DNA of 64,000 nucleotides, taken from the NCBI RefSeq assembly GCF_001307295.1, contig NZ_CP012700.1, forward strand, positions 3,537,001 through 3,601,000. Direction: 5' to 3'. The DNA is from Sphingopyxis macrogoltabida (GTDB lineage: Bacteria > Pseudomonadota > Alphaproteobacteria > Sphingomonadales > Sphingomonadaceae). Under the pieces are notes generated by a model that did no database searches, was not told where the DNA came from, and saw nothing but the letters and a program-made list of their open reading frames with translations. A program made the translations under genes and the position numbers. Positions 41,720-50,999 of the stretch are shown here, piece by piece (position 1 is the stretch's first letter; every line of letters starts with the position of its first letter).

Positions 41720-43311
41720 CATCCCGCTGGCGAAAGGCGATGGCGCTGTCGTTGACCGCCGCCGTCGCTCTCTCGGGCTGCTATTCGCTCGACCCCGAGA
41801 TGAAGCGCACGGTCGCGCAGCGCAAGGCGCAGCAGCGCGCGGCGCAGGGTAGCACGCAACCGGCCCCGCCCGCCGCAACGCCCGCTGTGCCGTCCGGCGA
41901 AGCGCCCGCGCTGACCACGCGGGCCGCCAAGGATATTCCGACGATCGACGTCCGGCGGCTCGAAGTCGTTTCGGGCGCCAGCCAGCTACCGGCGCCCGGC
42001 CCCGCGCCCACACTTCCTGCGCCAGCCGACCGCGCCGACTGGCCCGCCCCGGCAAGCCCCGCCGATCCCGCCGCCGCCATGTTCGCGACGCAGACGATCG
42101 ACGCGGTCGCGACCGCCTATGTGCTGCTCAGCCTCGAGATCGGTACGCATGAAAAGGGCTATATCGACGCCTATTACGGTCCGCCGAGCCTGCTCGACGC
42201 GGCGATCGCCTCGCCGCGCGACAAGGCGGCATTGCTCGCGGCGGCGCGGCAGCTGATGGCGAAGCTCGACGGCATCGCGCCCGACCTGTCGGACCCGATC
42301 GAGAAACGGCGCAGCGCCTTCCTCCGCGCCCAGCTTCGCGCCGCCGAAACGCGGCTGATGATGATGGACGGCACGCGCTTTCCCTTTGCCGAAGAGGCCG
42401 AGCGGCTGTTCGGGGTGCGCCCCGACCTCAAGCCGCTGGCGAGTTACGACGCGCAGCTCGCGGCGATCGACGCGCTGGTGCCGGGCCCCGGCGACCTCGC
42501 GACCCGCGTCGAGGCCTATCTCGATCGCTTCACCATCCCCAAGGAGCGGTTGCAGAAGGTGTTCGACGCCGCGATCGCCCGCTGTCGCGGCCGCACCGCC
42601 ACGCATGTCGCGATGCCCGAGGGCGAGAGCTTCGATTTGCAGTTCGTCACCGGCAAGAGCTGGAGCGGCTATAATTATTACCAGGGCGGCTACCACAGCA
42701 TCATCCAGGTCAACACCGACCTGCCGATCCGCCTGTCGCGCGCGCTCGACCTCGGTTGCCACGAAGGCTATCCCGGCCACCACCTGCTGAACATGAAGAT
42801 CGAGGAGCAGTTGGTGAAGGGCCGCGGCTGGGCCGAGTATAGCGTCTATCCGCTCTACAGCCCGCAAAGCCTGATCGCCGAGGGAACCGCCAATTACGGC
42901 ATCGACCTCGCCTTCCCCGACCGGACGCGCCCCGACACCGAGCGCGACGTGCTGATGCCGCTGGCCGAGATCGCGCCGCCGAGCGACGACCGTTACTGGC
43001 AGCTTCTCGATGCGATGAAGCTGTTGCAGGGGGCGCGGCTGACCATCGCGCAGCAATATCTCGATGGCCAGATCGACCGGCCGACTGCGCTCGCGCTGAC
43101 GCAGAAATATCTGCTCTTCTCGCCCCAGCGCGCCGAACAGTCGGTCACCTTCACCGACCAGTATCGCAGCTATGTGATCAACTATGGCATCGGCGAGGAG
43201 ATGGTCCGCGCCTTCATCGAGCGTGGGGGCCCCGACCGCGACGAAATCTGGCGGCGTATGGCGCTGATCCTCGGCGAACCGACGCTGCCGGCGGACCTCC
43301 TCGCGCACTGA
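41716..43311 (+). CDS. DUF885 family lipoprotein, putative metallopeptidase
   Basis: 531 residues. A lipobox LSGC (Cys22) is followed by a Pro/Ala-rich linker to about residue 120. The DUF885 domain carries the zinc motif HEGYPGHH and a downstream Glu (LIAEGTANYGIDLAF), as in carboxypeptidase-like enzymes of this group. Likely a periplasmic peptidase of unknown substrate. It overlaps nhaA by 4 bp. Confidence 0.88.
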   Translation: MTSRWRKAMALSLTAAVALSGCYSLDPEMKRTVAQRKAQQRAAQGSTQPAPPAATPAVPSGEAPALTTRAAKDIPTIDVRRLEVVSGASQLPAPGPAPTLPAPADRADWPAPASPADPAAAMFATQTIDAVATAYVLLSLEIGTHEKGYIDAYYGPPSLLDAAIASPRDKAALLAAARQLMAKLDGIAPDLSDPIEKRRSAFLRAQLRAAETRLMMMDGTRFPFAEEAERLFGVRPDLKPLASYDAQLAAIDALVPGPGDLATRVEAYLDRFTIPKERLQKVFDAAIARCRGRTATHVAMPEGESFDLQFVTGKSWSGYNYYQGGYHSIIQVNTDLPIRLSRALDLGCHEGYPGHHLLNMKIEEQLVKGRGWAEYSVYPLYSPQSLIAEGTANYGIDLAFPDRTRPDTERDVLMPLAEIAPPSDDRYWQLLDAMKLLQGARLTIAQQYLDGQIDRPTALALTQKYLLFSPQRAEQSVTFTDQYRSYVINYGIGEEMVRAFIERGGPDRDEIWRRMALILGEPTLPADLLAH

Positions 43312-43320
43312 GGGACGACC

Positions 43321-44328
43321 TCAGATATCGACGATGATCTTGCCGAAATGAGTGTTCGACATCTGATGGCGAAAGGCATCGGCAAGATTTTCGAGCGGGA
43401 AATGACGGTCGAGGACCGGTTTGATCCCGTTAGCCTCGATCCCGGCGATCATCGCCAGTTGCTGCGCGCGGCTCCCGACGGTCAGTCCCTGCACGCGCAG
43501 ATTCTTGTGCATCAGCAGCGCAGTCTGCACTGGACCCACGATTCCCGCGAGCACGCCAATCAGCGCGACATGACCGCCGACACGCGTCGCGACCATCGAC
43601 TGGTCCAGCGTGCCGGCACCGCCGATTTCGACGACCGTATCGACCCCCCGCCCGCCGGTCAGTTCGAGCGCCTTCGCGCCCCATGCCGGGACGTCCTTGT
43701 AATTGATCAGCTCATCGGCGCCGAGCGCCTTCAGCCGTTCGAGTTTCGCGTCGGACGAGCTTGTCGCGATCACGCGCGCGCCTGCCGCTTTTGCAAATTG
43801 CAGCGCGAACACCGAGACGCCGCCGCTGCCTTGCACGAGCACCGTCGACCCCGGCTGCGTGACGCCATCGACGAACAGCGCCCGCCACGCGGTCAGCCCG
43901 GCGCAGGTCAGTGTCGCCGCCTCGGCAGCCGAATAACCCTTTGGCGCATGCGTGAACCAATGCTGCGGCGTCACCACCACCTCGCGTGCATAGCCGTCGA
44001 TGCTGTCACCCGGGACCTGCGTGAAGGCATGCTGCGGCGGCGCGCCATCGGCCCAGAAGGGGAAGAAGAGCGAAACGACCGCGTCGCCGACGCGAAAGTC
44101 GCTGACGCCCTCACCCACCGCCTCGACCGTCCCCGCGCCGTCGGACATCGGGATGCGCCCGTCGACCGTCGGGATCATTCCGGCGACGACCGCGAAGTCA
44201 TGGAAGTTGAGCGAGGAGGCGACGAGCCGCACACGAATTTCGCCGGGCCCCGGATCACCCGGGTCGGGAAGATCGGTCGGGGTAAGGCTGTCGAGGGAGG
44301 CCGGTGCGCCCAGCCGGACGGCGCGCAC
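43321..44328 (-). CDS. Medium-chain NAD(P)-dependent alcohol dehydrogenase/quinone oxidoreductase-like protein
   Basis: 335 residues. A GroES-like N-terminal domain (GEIRVRLVASSLNFHDFAVV) and Rossmann fold with VLVQGSGGVSVFALQFAKAAGA are present. The structural zinc cysteine cluster of classic alcohol dehydrogenases is absent, so it is closer to the zinc-free MDR branch. The GTG start shares a base with the stop of the amidohydrolase gene (TAGTG), so translation is probably coupled; the open frame upstream of 44328 is not coding. Confidence 0.88.
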   Translation of the reverse strand: MRAVRLGAPASLDSLTPTDLPDPGDPGPGEIRVRLVASSLNFHDFAVVAGMIPTVDGRIPMSDGAGTVEAVGEGVSDFRVGDAVVSLFFPFWADGAPPQHAFTQVPGDSIDGYAREVVVTPQHWFTHAPKGYSAAEAATLTCAGLTAWRALFVDGVTQPGSTVLVQGSGGVSVFALQFAKAAGARVIATSSSDAKLERLKALGADELINYKDVPAWGAKALELTGGRGVDTVVEIGGAGTLDQSMVATRVGGHVALIGVLAGIVGPVQTALLMHKNLRVQGLTVGSRAQQLAMIAGIEANGIKPVLDRHFPLENLADAFRHQMSNTHFGKIIVDI

Positions 44329-46067
44329 TATTCCGCCGCCATCGCCATTTCCACGCGCTGCGGGCCGCGGATGACGCCGCCCGGGGTCGGCCCCTGCATC
44401 GCGCCGTCGCGGAAGGTGACGACCCCCGATTTCACCGTCGCGACATAGCCGTCGGCCTTTTGCAGCAGGCGCTTGCCGCCCGCCGGCAGGTCGAAGGCGA
44501 GCCAGGGCTTGCCGAGCTTGATCGCATCCATGTCGATGACGTTGAGGTCGGCGAGATACCCCGGGGCGAGCACGCCGCGATCCTCGAGCCCGTAGAGCAG
44601 CGCCGTATCGCGGCACTGACGCTGGATCGCATGTTCGAGCGCGATACGCTTGCCCGCCCGGTCGCGCACCCAGTGCTGGAGCATGAAGGTTGGCGACGCG
44701 GCGTCACAGATCGTCCCGCAATGCGCGCCGCCGTCGGACAGGCTGTTCACCGTATCGTTCGCGGCCTGCAGATCCTCGAGGAAGTTGAGATTGCCGTCGC
44801 GGTAGTTGAGGATCGGGAAATAGATAAAGCCCTTGCCGTCGTCCTTCATGAGGAGGTCATAGGCATATTCGGCCGGCGAGACGCCCGCCGCCGCAGCGCG
44901 GCCGGCGATGCTTTCGTCCATCTTCGGCTCATAGTTGAAATCGGGGTCCATCTCGAAATGGACGGGCCAGCCCTCGGCGACGATCTTCAGGAAGTCTAGG
45001 ATGTCGCTTTCGGGCCAGACATTCGCCTCTTCGACCATGCGCTTGCGGAACGCCGGGTCCTTCAGATGCGCAAGCTGCTGCTCCCACGGCAGGTCGATGA
45101 TCTCGTTCCACGCCGGCTTGAAACGGAATGGGTGCACCGTGCCCTGCCATGCCATGATCACGCCGTTGCCGCGGAGCGCGATCTGCGCGACGATGTTCGC
45201 GCCGGTGGCATTCTGCTGGCGCATCTCGGCAATCTGTTCTTCGAGCGGCAATTCCTTGGCGATCGACTGGAGCGCGGCGAAGGTCACGGGCAGCCCGGTC
45301 TCGCGGCTGAGATCGCCCATCCACTGGAACTCGTTCCACTCGCGCTTCATGTCGCTCGCCATTTCGAACACGCCATAGCCGACGCGGCCCATCGCGCGGC
45401 CGATCGCGATCAGCTCCTCGGCGGTCGCGGTGGTGCCGGGGACGAGTTCGCCGTCGACCGACTTGTGGAGCACGGTGCGGCTGGTCGAGAAACCGAGCGC
45501 GCCCGCGCGCACGCCTTCCTCGACGATCCGCGACATCTCCGCGATGTCCGCGTCGGTCGGGATCGCGCCGGGCTTTTCACGATCGCCGAGCACATAGGCG
45601 CGCACCGCGCCGTGGGGGACGTGGCACGCGACGTCGACGGTGCGCGGCAGTTTTTCGAGCGCGTCCATATATTCGGGGAAGGTTTCCCAGTCCCACGACA
45701 TGCCTTCGGCGAGCGCGGTGCCGGGGATGTCCTCGACGCCTTCCATCAGCGAAATCAGCCAGTCGTGGCGGTCGGGCTTTGCGGGGGCGAAGCCGACGCC
45801 GCAATTGCCCATCACGACGGTGGTGACGCCGTGCCAGCTCGACGGCGCCATCTCGGAATCCCATGTCGCCTGCCCGTCATAATGGGTGTGGACGTCGACG
45901 AAGCCGGGGGTGACGATCTTGCCGCTGGCGTCGATCTCTTCGCGCCCGGCGCCGAGATTTTCGCCGACCGCGACGATACGGTCGCCATCGACCGCGACAT
46001 CCGCCACGAAAGGCTGGCCGCCCGTCCCATCGACGACGGTGCCGCCGCGAATCACCAGATCATGCAT
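44328..46067 (-). CDS. Amidohydrolase, D-aminoacylase (N-acyl-D-amino-acid deacylase) type
   Basis: 579 residues. A beta-sandwich N-terminus ([20 protein letters not shown]) surrounds a metal-dependent barrel with HxH in [16 protein letters not shown], the D-aminoacylase Cys region [14 protein letters not shown], and later SDGGAHCG with the catalytic Asp. It probably deacylates N-acyl amino acids or a similar amide. ATG 46067 has GGGAG upstream. Operon with the downstream oxidoreductase. Confidence 0.9.
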   Translation of the reverse strand: MHDLVIRGGTVVDGTGGQPFVADVAVDGDRIVAVGENLGAGREEIDASGKIVTPGFVDVHTHYDGQATWDSEMAPSSWHGVTTVVMGNCGVGFAPAKPDRHDWLISLMEGVEDIPGTALAEGMSWDWETFPEYMDALEKLPRTVDVACHVPHGAVRAYVLGDREKPGAIPTDADIAEMSRIVEEGVRAGALGFSTSRTVLHKSVDGELVPGTTATAEELIAIGRAMGRVGYGVFEMASDMKREWNEFQWMGDLSRETGLPVTFAALQSIAKELPLEEQIAEMRQQNATGANIVAQIALRGNGVIMAWQGTVHPFRFKPAWNEIIDLPWEQQLAHLKDPAFRKRMVEEANVWPESDILDFLKIVAEGWPVHFEMDPDFNYEPKMDESIAGRAAAAGVSPAEYAYDLLMKDDGKGFIYFPILNYRDGNLNFLEDLQAANDTVNSLSDGGAHCGTICDAASPTFMLQHWVRDRAGKRIALEHAIQRQCRDTALLYGLEDRGVLAPGYLADLNVIDMDAIKLGKPWLAFDLPAGGKRLLQKADGYVATVKSGVVTFRDGAMQGPTPGGVIRGPQRVEMAMAAE

Positions 46068-46193
46068 GTTCGCTCTCCCGAATCTTTTGGTAAGATTTTT
46101 TCGTTTCGAGGTGAAACCTATCATGGATTCGCGAGATGCCAAGAGCCCTCGGGCCCGCTATGCTGGGGCAATCAAGCAACAGGAGTCACCGTA

Positions 46194-46943
46194 ATGATCC
46201 GCTCGCTTACATGCGCCCTCTTCCTCGCGGTCTCCGCACCGTCGCTCGCCGCGCCGCCGACCGCCACCCCCGATTATAGCGCCGCGCTCGCCGATCCGGC
46301 GCGCCCTGCCGCCGACCGCGAACGCGACACCGCGCGCAAACCCGCCGACCTGCTTGCCTTTGCGCAGGTGACGCCCGGCGAACAGGTCGGCGATTTCGTG
46401 ATGGGCGGCGGTTATGTCACCCGCCTGCTCGCCGCCGCGGTCGGCCCGGCGGGGCGCGTCTATGCCTTCCAGCCGGCCGAATTCATTGCCTTCAAGAAAC
46501 AATATGGCGACGATCAGGCTGCGGTCGATGCCGCCTATGCCAATGTCGACGCGGTCGCCGGGCCGTTCGCGGCGCCCGCCTTTCCGGTGCCGCTCGACAC
46601 GATCATCACGGTGCAGAATTTCCATGATCTGTATCTGAAGCCCTTCCCCGAGAGCACGGGCGACAAGGCGAGCGCGGCGCTGTTCGCGGCGCTCAAGCCC
46701 GGCGGGACGCTGATCGTCGTCGACCACAGCGCCGCCGACGGCACGGGAACGACGCTGTCCGACAGCCTGCACCGCATCGACAAGGCGGCGGTGGTCGCGG
46801 CGCTAACCAAGGCGGGCTTCACGCTCGAAGCGGAAAGCGACCTCTACAGCCGCGCCGACGACCCGCGCACCGCGAATGTGTTCGACGCCGCGATCCGCGG
46901 CAAGACCGACCAGTTCGCGCTGCGTTTCCGGAAACCGGAGTAG
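46194..46943 (+). CDS. Exported class I SAM methyltransferase-like protein
   Basis: 249 residues from ATG 46194 (AGGAG, 8-base spacing). A signal peptide (SLTCALFLAVSAPSLAA) precedes a Rossmann methyltransferase fold: VTPGEQVGDFVMGGGYVTRLLAAAVG for SAM binding, VYAFQPAEF and LKPGGTLIVVDHSA. The usual GxGxG is replaced by MGGGYV. Export of a SAM-dependent enzyme is odd because SAM is not expected in the periplasm. Function unknown. Confidence 0.8.
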   Translation: MIRSLTCALFLAVSAPSLAAPPTATPDYSAALADPARPAADRERDTARKPADLLAFAQVTPGEQVGDFVMGGGYVTRLLAAAVGPAGRVYAFQPAEFIAFKKQYGDDQAAVDAAYANVDAVAGPFAAPAFPVPLDTIITVQNFHDLYLKPFPESTGDKASAALFAALKPGGTLIVVDHSAADGTGTTLSDSLHRIDKAAVVAALTKAGFTLEAESDLYSRADDPRTANVFDAAIRGKTDQFALRFRKPE

Positions 46944-46967
46944 CACGCGGCGGTCATTCCATCCTCA

Positions 46968-47046
46968 TCGTCACCCCGGACCTGATCCGGGGTCCATCGG
47001 CGCCGACGGCGGGATATTGGATCCCGGATCAAGTCCGGGATGACGA
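46968..47046. repeat. REP-like inverted repeat, copy 2
   Basis: 46968-46997 and 47017-47046 are inverted arms matching those at 29388-29462 with few differences. The right arm lies 28 bp before the SMR start, so it is in that gene's leader. Confidence 0.85.
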
Positions 47047-47073
47047 CGTAAGTGATTCGGGAGAAAACACCCC

Positions 47074-47403
47074 GTGCAATATCTCTATCTCGGCATCGCG
47101 ATCGTCGCCGAAGTGATCGCGACCTCTTTCCTCAAGCAGTCGGACGGCTTTCGCCATATCGGCCCGACGCTGATCATGGCGGCGGGTTATGTCGTTGCCT
47201 TTTATTTCCTGTCGCTGGCGCTGCGCGATATTCCGACCGGGGTCGCCTATGCGATCTGGTCCGGCGTCGGCATCGTGCTGATCGCGGCCGTCGCGTGGGT
47301 GTTTCAGGGTCAGCGCCTCGATGCGCCCGCGATGATCGGCATGGCGCTGATCGTCGCGGGGGTCGCGGTGATGAACATCTGGTCGAAGACGGCCGCCCAC
47401 TGA
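47074..47403 (+). CDS. Small multidrug resistance (SMR) family transporter
   Basis: 109 residues, four helices, starting with GTG. Glu13 in IAIVAEVIATSFLK is the proton/cation-binding residue of EmrE; YAIWSGVGIVLIA is the family signature in helix 3. The EmrE-like Glu-and-Lys context suggests export of quaternary or lipophilic cations. A REP element occupies its upstream region. Confidence 0.93.
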   Translation: MQYLYLGIAIVAEVIATSFLKQSDGFRHIGPTLIMAAGYVVAFYFLSLALRDIPTGVAYAIWSGVGIVLIAAVAWVFQGQRLDAPAMIGMALIVAGVAVMNIWSKTAAH

Positions 47404-47422
47404 CGGGCAGCCGCCTCAAACT

Positions 47423-48712
47423 TCAGGAAAACAGGGCCTTGCGCGGCCCCAGATAACCGAACAGATAGGCACCGACCTTGCGCATCTGGATTTCCTCGGC
47501 GCCTTCGGTGATCCGGTAGCGGCGGTGGTGGCGGTAGATATGTTCGAAGGGCTTGTGGCGTGAATAGCCGATGCCGCCGTGGACCTGCATCGCGCGATCG
47601 GCGGCCTCGCAGCAGAGGCGGTTCGCCCAATAGTTGCACATGCTGACGCGGTCGGAGAGGCGATGTTCGACCTCCTTGTGCGGCATATTGTCCATTTCCC
47701 ATGCCGTCTTGCGGATCAGCAGGCGGAGCATTTCGGCCTGCGTCGCGAGTTCGACGAGCGGGAACTGGATCGCCTGGTTCTTCGCCAGCGCCTCGCCGAA
47801 CGGCTTGCGTGTCCGGGCGTATTTGACGCTTTCCTCGATGCAGAAAACCGCGGCGCCCAAGGACGACGCCGCCTGGCGGATGCGGTTCTGGTGGACGAAG
47901 CTCTGCGCGATCGACAGGCCGCCGCCCTCGGGCCCGAGGCGCGCACTGTCGGGCACCCACACGTCGGTGAAGGTCATGCGCGGATGGTCGGTCGGCATGT
48001 TGAAGGTCCACATATATTCGTCGACCGTCATCCCCGGCGTGCCCGTGGGCACGAGCAGGCAGGTGATGCCCTTGGCATCGCCGTCCTTGCCGTCGGTGCG
48101 GCAGAAGGTCGCGCAGTGGCTCGCGACATGCATGCCGGTGATCCACATCTTGCGCCCGTTGATCAGCCAGCCGTCGACGCCGTCGCGCGTTTCGCGCACC
48201 GCGCGCGTTTCCATATGCGTCGCGTCGCTGCCATGATCGGGTTCGGTGAGGCCGAAGGCGGTGCGACGCTTGCCTTCGAAGCCGCCGAGGATGAACTCTT
48301 GTTTCTGCTCCTCGCTCGTCGCGAACTGCTCGAACATCTCGACGAAGGGGAAATTGCCGACGATGCTGTGCTCGTTCTGCAGGTCGTTGTGGAGACCGAG
48401 GCCCTTGGCGGCGAAATGCTCGCGGATCACCGCCATCCACAGGTTCGACCCGTCCTTGCCGCCATATTTCTTCGGCGCCGAAAAACGCCAGTGGCCCGCG
48501 GCGTCGGCCAGCCTCGTCGCCTGTTTGAGCAATTCCTCCCAGTCGTGGCGCGGCAGCCCCTGATTGTCCCAGTCGGTGCGGCTGTGCTCGCGGCGATGGT
48601 CGAAGAAGCGGATATTGTCGTCGGCCAGCTCGAGCGGCTTGATCTCCGCCGTGATGAACGAATCGAGTTCGTCCAGATAGGCCTGCAAGTCGGCGGGCAT
48701 CGCAAAATCCAT
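47423..48712 (-). CDS. Acyl-CoA dehydrogenase
   Basis: 429 residues. The FAD-binding signature regions GLTEPDHGSDATHM and AQSFVHQNRIRQAASSLG, and C-terminal QVHGGIGYSRHKPFEHIYRH are present; the base Glu is probably in RITEGAEEI. It oxidises acyl-CoA thioesters and passes electrons to ETF, whose genes are at 56.6-58.3 kb. It is next to an APH-like kinase, a pairing seen fused in eukaryotic ACAD10/ACAD11. Start at ATG 48712 with GGGAG upstream. Confidence 0.93.
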   Translation of the reverse strand: MDFAMPADLQAYLDELDSFITAEIKPLELADDNIRFFDHRREHSRTDWDNQGLPRHDWEELLKQATRLADAAGHWRFSAPKKYGGKDGSNLWMAVIREHFAAKGLGLHNDLQNEHSIVGNFPFVEMFEQFATSEEQKQEFILGGFEGKRRTAFGLTEPDHGSDATHMETRAVRETRDGVDGWLINGRKMWITGMHVASHCATFCRTDGKDGDAKGITCLLVPTGTPGMTVDEYMWTFNMPTDHPRMTFTDVWVPDSARLGPEGGGLSIAQSFVHQNRIRQAASSLGAAVFCIEESVKYARTRKPFGEALAKNQAIQFPLVELATQAEMLRLLIRKTAWEMDNMPHKEVEHRLSDRVSMCNYWANRLCCEAADRAMQVHGGIGYSRHKPFEHIYRHHRRYRITEGAEEIQMRKVGAYLFGYLGPRKALFS

Positions 48713-48725
48713 CTTTTCTTCTCCC

Positions 48726-50069
48726 TTAATTCTGTTCCCGCCCGCCCCAGAGCGACTGCGCGCGCGCCAGCGCGGCATATTTGGGACTGTCGACGGCGAG
48801 TTTGTCGAGCGCGGCGCGGCGCAGCGCCGCGAGCAGGCCGGCCTCGGCGAGCGTCCGGGCGCCCGACAGCAGCGCGCCGGCCAGCGCGGCCTCTTCGGCG
48901 CGCACCCCAGCATCGAGGTCGCGCATCACGATGCCCAGCGCGTTCATCGCCACCGCGACCTCGAACTTGTCATGGCCTTCGGCCCCGGGCTTGATCGCCT
49001 GTTCGAGCCAGTCGCGCACCGCCTGCACCATTTCGCGATTGACCGGTTCGCCCACCGGCCCGGGAGCGGCGGGCGGCGACGCGGGCAGCGCGCGAAGGCG
49101 TTCGGTTTCGGGTGCTTCGGCTTCGAGCAACAGCAGCAGGTCGAGTTCCTGCTCGGCGGTGCGGCGTCCGACGACGACGCGCTCGACGGTCGTGTCGGCG
49201 CCGCTGCGCCACGCCTGCCCCATCTGCAGGCAGCCGAGCGCCCACCACAGGGTGCGGTAGACAAGCCAGAAATGAAAGCGGTCGCGGTCGACCGGCGCTC
49301 CGCCCGCCGCCTCATAGGCCGCAAAAAAATCATCGAGCCCGCCGACGCCGAACGCCGGCTGGTCGAGGCGGCCGAAGCGCCACACGGTCATGCAGCCATA
49401 GGCGAGGTCCTCATGCGCGTCGCCCAGATGCGCGAGTTCCCAGTCGAGCACGACCGCAAGGCCTTCTGCATCGACCATGATATTGCCCATGCGATAGTCG
49501 CCGTGGACGAGCACGGGATTCGTCGGTGCGGGCAGATGATCCTCGCACCATTTGATCGCGAGCGCGATCAGCGGGCGGTCGCCGCCGTAGGACAGGAAAC
49601 GCGCCTTGAGTTCGGCGAGCGCCGCGGCGGTGTCCATCGTCGGGATCGCGCCGGGGATCGTGGCGCGCGGAAGCGCGTGCGTCCGTGCCAGCTCGCGCGC
49701 GAGGTCGGCGAGCAGCGACGGCGGCGGGGCCGCCAATATCTTTGCCGGCGCGACTTCGGCGACGACCCGGTGCATGACATAGCCGGTGCCCATGCCGTCG
49801 CCGTCGCCCAGCACGCCGACGACCTCGGGCGCCCGCACGCCGCCCGCATGCGCCGCCATCACCAGCGCCGCCTCGTCGGCGTGGCCATAGGGGCGCCCCT
49901 CCATATATTCGGCCGAGGGGGCGCGGCGCAGGACATAGCCCTTCCCGGCCCAATCGAATGCCCAGCTTTCCATATTGGCGCCGCCCGACAGGCGCATGAG
50001 CCGCTCGAGATTTCCGGGGCCGGCGACGCGGGTCATGAAGGCGGAAAGTGGTGCACCGAGATCGTTCAT
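48726..50069 (-). CDS. APH-family phosphotransferase associated with acyl-CoA dehydrogenase
   Basis: 447 residues. Kinase core: ATP-lid RLSGGANMESWAFD, catalytic loop VLVHGDYRMGNIMVD, metal motif VLDWELAHLGDAHEDLAY. A C-terminal extension of about 130 residues follows. It belongs to the ACAD10/11-like branch rather than to antibiotic kinases; LvaA of Pseudomonas putida, which phosphorylates 4-hydroxyacyl-CoA, is a relative in this group. The dehydrogenase gene follows after 13 bp. Confidence 0.9.
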   Translation of the reverse strand: MNDLGAPLSAFMTRVAGPGNLERLMRLSGGANMESWAFDWAGKGYVLRRAPSAEYMEGRPYGHADEAALVMAAHAGGVRAPEVVGVLGDGDGMGTGYVMHRVVAEVAPAKILAAPPPSLLADLARELARTHALPRATIPGAIPTMDTAAALAELKARFLSYGGDRPLIALAIKWCEDHLPAPTNPVLVHGDYRMGNIMVDAEGLAVVLDWELAHLGDAHEDLAYGCMTVWRFGRLDQPAFGVGGLDDFFAAYEAAGGAPVDRDRFHFWLVYRTLWWALGCLQMGQAWRSGADTTVERVVVGRRTAEQELDLLLLLEAEAPETERLRALPASPPAAPGPVGEPVNREMVQAVRDWLEQAIKPGAEGHDKFEVAVAMNALGIVMRDLDAGVRAEEAALAGALLSGARTLAEAGLLAALRRAALDKLAVDSPKYAALARAQSLWGGREQN

Positions 50070-50139
50070 TACTTAACCTTGCTAAGTATTTTCGCGAACC
50101 GCAAGCCGCAATCGCACCCGCCCTGACGCGAGGGCCGGA

Positions 50140-50922
50140 TCAGCCGGCGTGCGTTCGTCCGCGCTCCATGACGGCTTGCCGCCGCATCTCGACCTCCTCG
50201 GCGCGGACGCTGCGGTTCGCCGCCGAAGAGCGTTCATGTTCGAGCGCCATCGCGACGCCGAACCGCAACGCATAGCCATCGTCGATCAGCTTTTTGTAAG
50301 CGCGCACCATCGCGGGATCGGCGCTGGCGATATCGCGGGCCAGCGCCTGCGCCGCGGGCAGCAGCTCCCCCGGCGCGACGACGCGATTGACCAGTCCCCA
50401 GTCGCGCGCCGTCCCGGCGTCGAGGAAATTGCCGGTCAGCGACAGTTCCTTGGCGCGAGAGATACCGATCAGCCGCGACAATTTCTGCGACAGCCCCCAG
50501 CCGGGCATCACGCCGACGCGGGCGTGGGTGTCGGCAAAGCGCGCGTCGGTCGATGCGATCAATATATCGCACGCCAGCGCGACCTCGAACCCACCGGTGA
50601 TCGCGACCCCGTTGATCGCGCCGATCACCGGTTGCGGGCAGAGCTCGATCGCCTTCACCGGATTTTCGTCGGCACCGGTGGCATTGGCGGCGCCGAGGTT
50701 GCTCGTATCGGTACCGAGTTCCTTGAGGTCCAGCCCCGCGGTGAAGGCGCGGGTGCCGGCACCGGTCAGGACGATCGCGCGGACGCTGTCGTCGGCGGCG
50801 AGCGTCCGCATCGTGCCGGCCAGCTCGGCACGGAGCGCACGCGACAAGGCGTTCATCGCGTCGGGACGGTTGAGGGTGACGGTGGCGACAGCATCGTCGC
50901 GCGTGACGAGAACAAGGGTCAT
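50140..50922 (-). CDS. Enoyl-CoA hydratase/isomerase family protein
   Basis: 260 residues with the crotonase fold: LNRPDAMNALSRALRAEL, oxyanion loop GAGTRAFTAGLDLKE, and GVAITGGFEVALACD with the first catalytic Glu. The position of the second Glu of classical hydratases appears to be His (FADTHARVGVMPG), so it may be an isomerase, hydrolase or lyase instead. ATG 50922 follows AAAGGCGG. First gene of the cluster with the kinase and the acyl-CoA dehydrogenase. Confidence 0.9.
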   Translation of the reverse strand: MTLVLVTRDDAVATVTLNRPDAMNALSRALRAELAGTMRTLAADDSVRAIVLTGAGTRAFTAGLDLKELGTDTSNLGAANATGADENPVKAIELCPQPVIGAINGVAITGGFEVALACDILIASTDARFADTHARVGVMPGWGLSQKLSRLIGISRAKELSLTGNFLDAGTARDWGLVNRVVAPGELLPAAQALARDIASADPAMVRAYKKLIDDGYALRFGVAMALEHERSSAANRSVRAEEVEMRRQAVMERGRTHAG

Positions 50923-50944
50923 GCCGCCTTTGTTGCCCGCCGCG

Positions 50945-50981
50945 CAGCAAAAGAAAAGGGGCCGGCGTTCACCGGCCCCTT
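50945..50981 (-). terminator. Terminator after the slipin gene
   Basis: On the minus strand a 10-bp stem (50981-50972 with 50965-50956), loop of 6 nt, is followed by TTTTCTTTT. It separates the slipin gene from the crotonase gene. Confidence 0.85.
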
Positions 50982-50999
50982 CCCATTTTCGCGCGAAGA

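Noticed and set aside
45066..46193. N-terminal extension of the methyltransferase frame
   Set aside because: It is antisense to the amidohydrolase gene and lacks homology; the ATG at 46194 with AGGAG is clearly the start.
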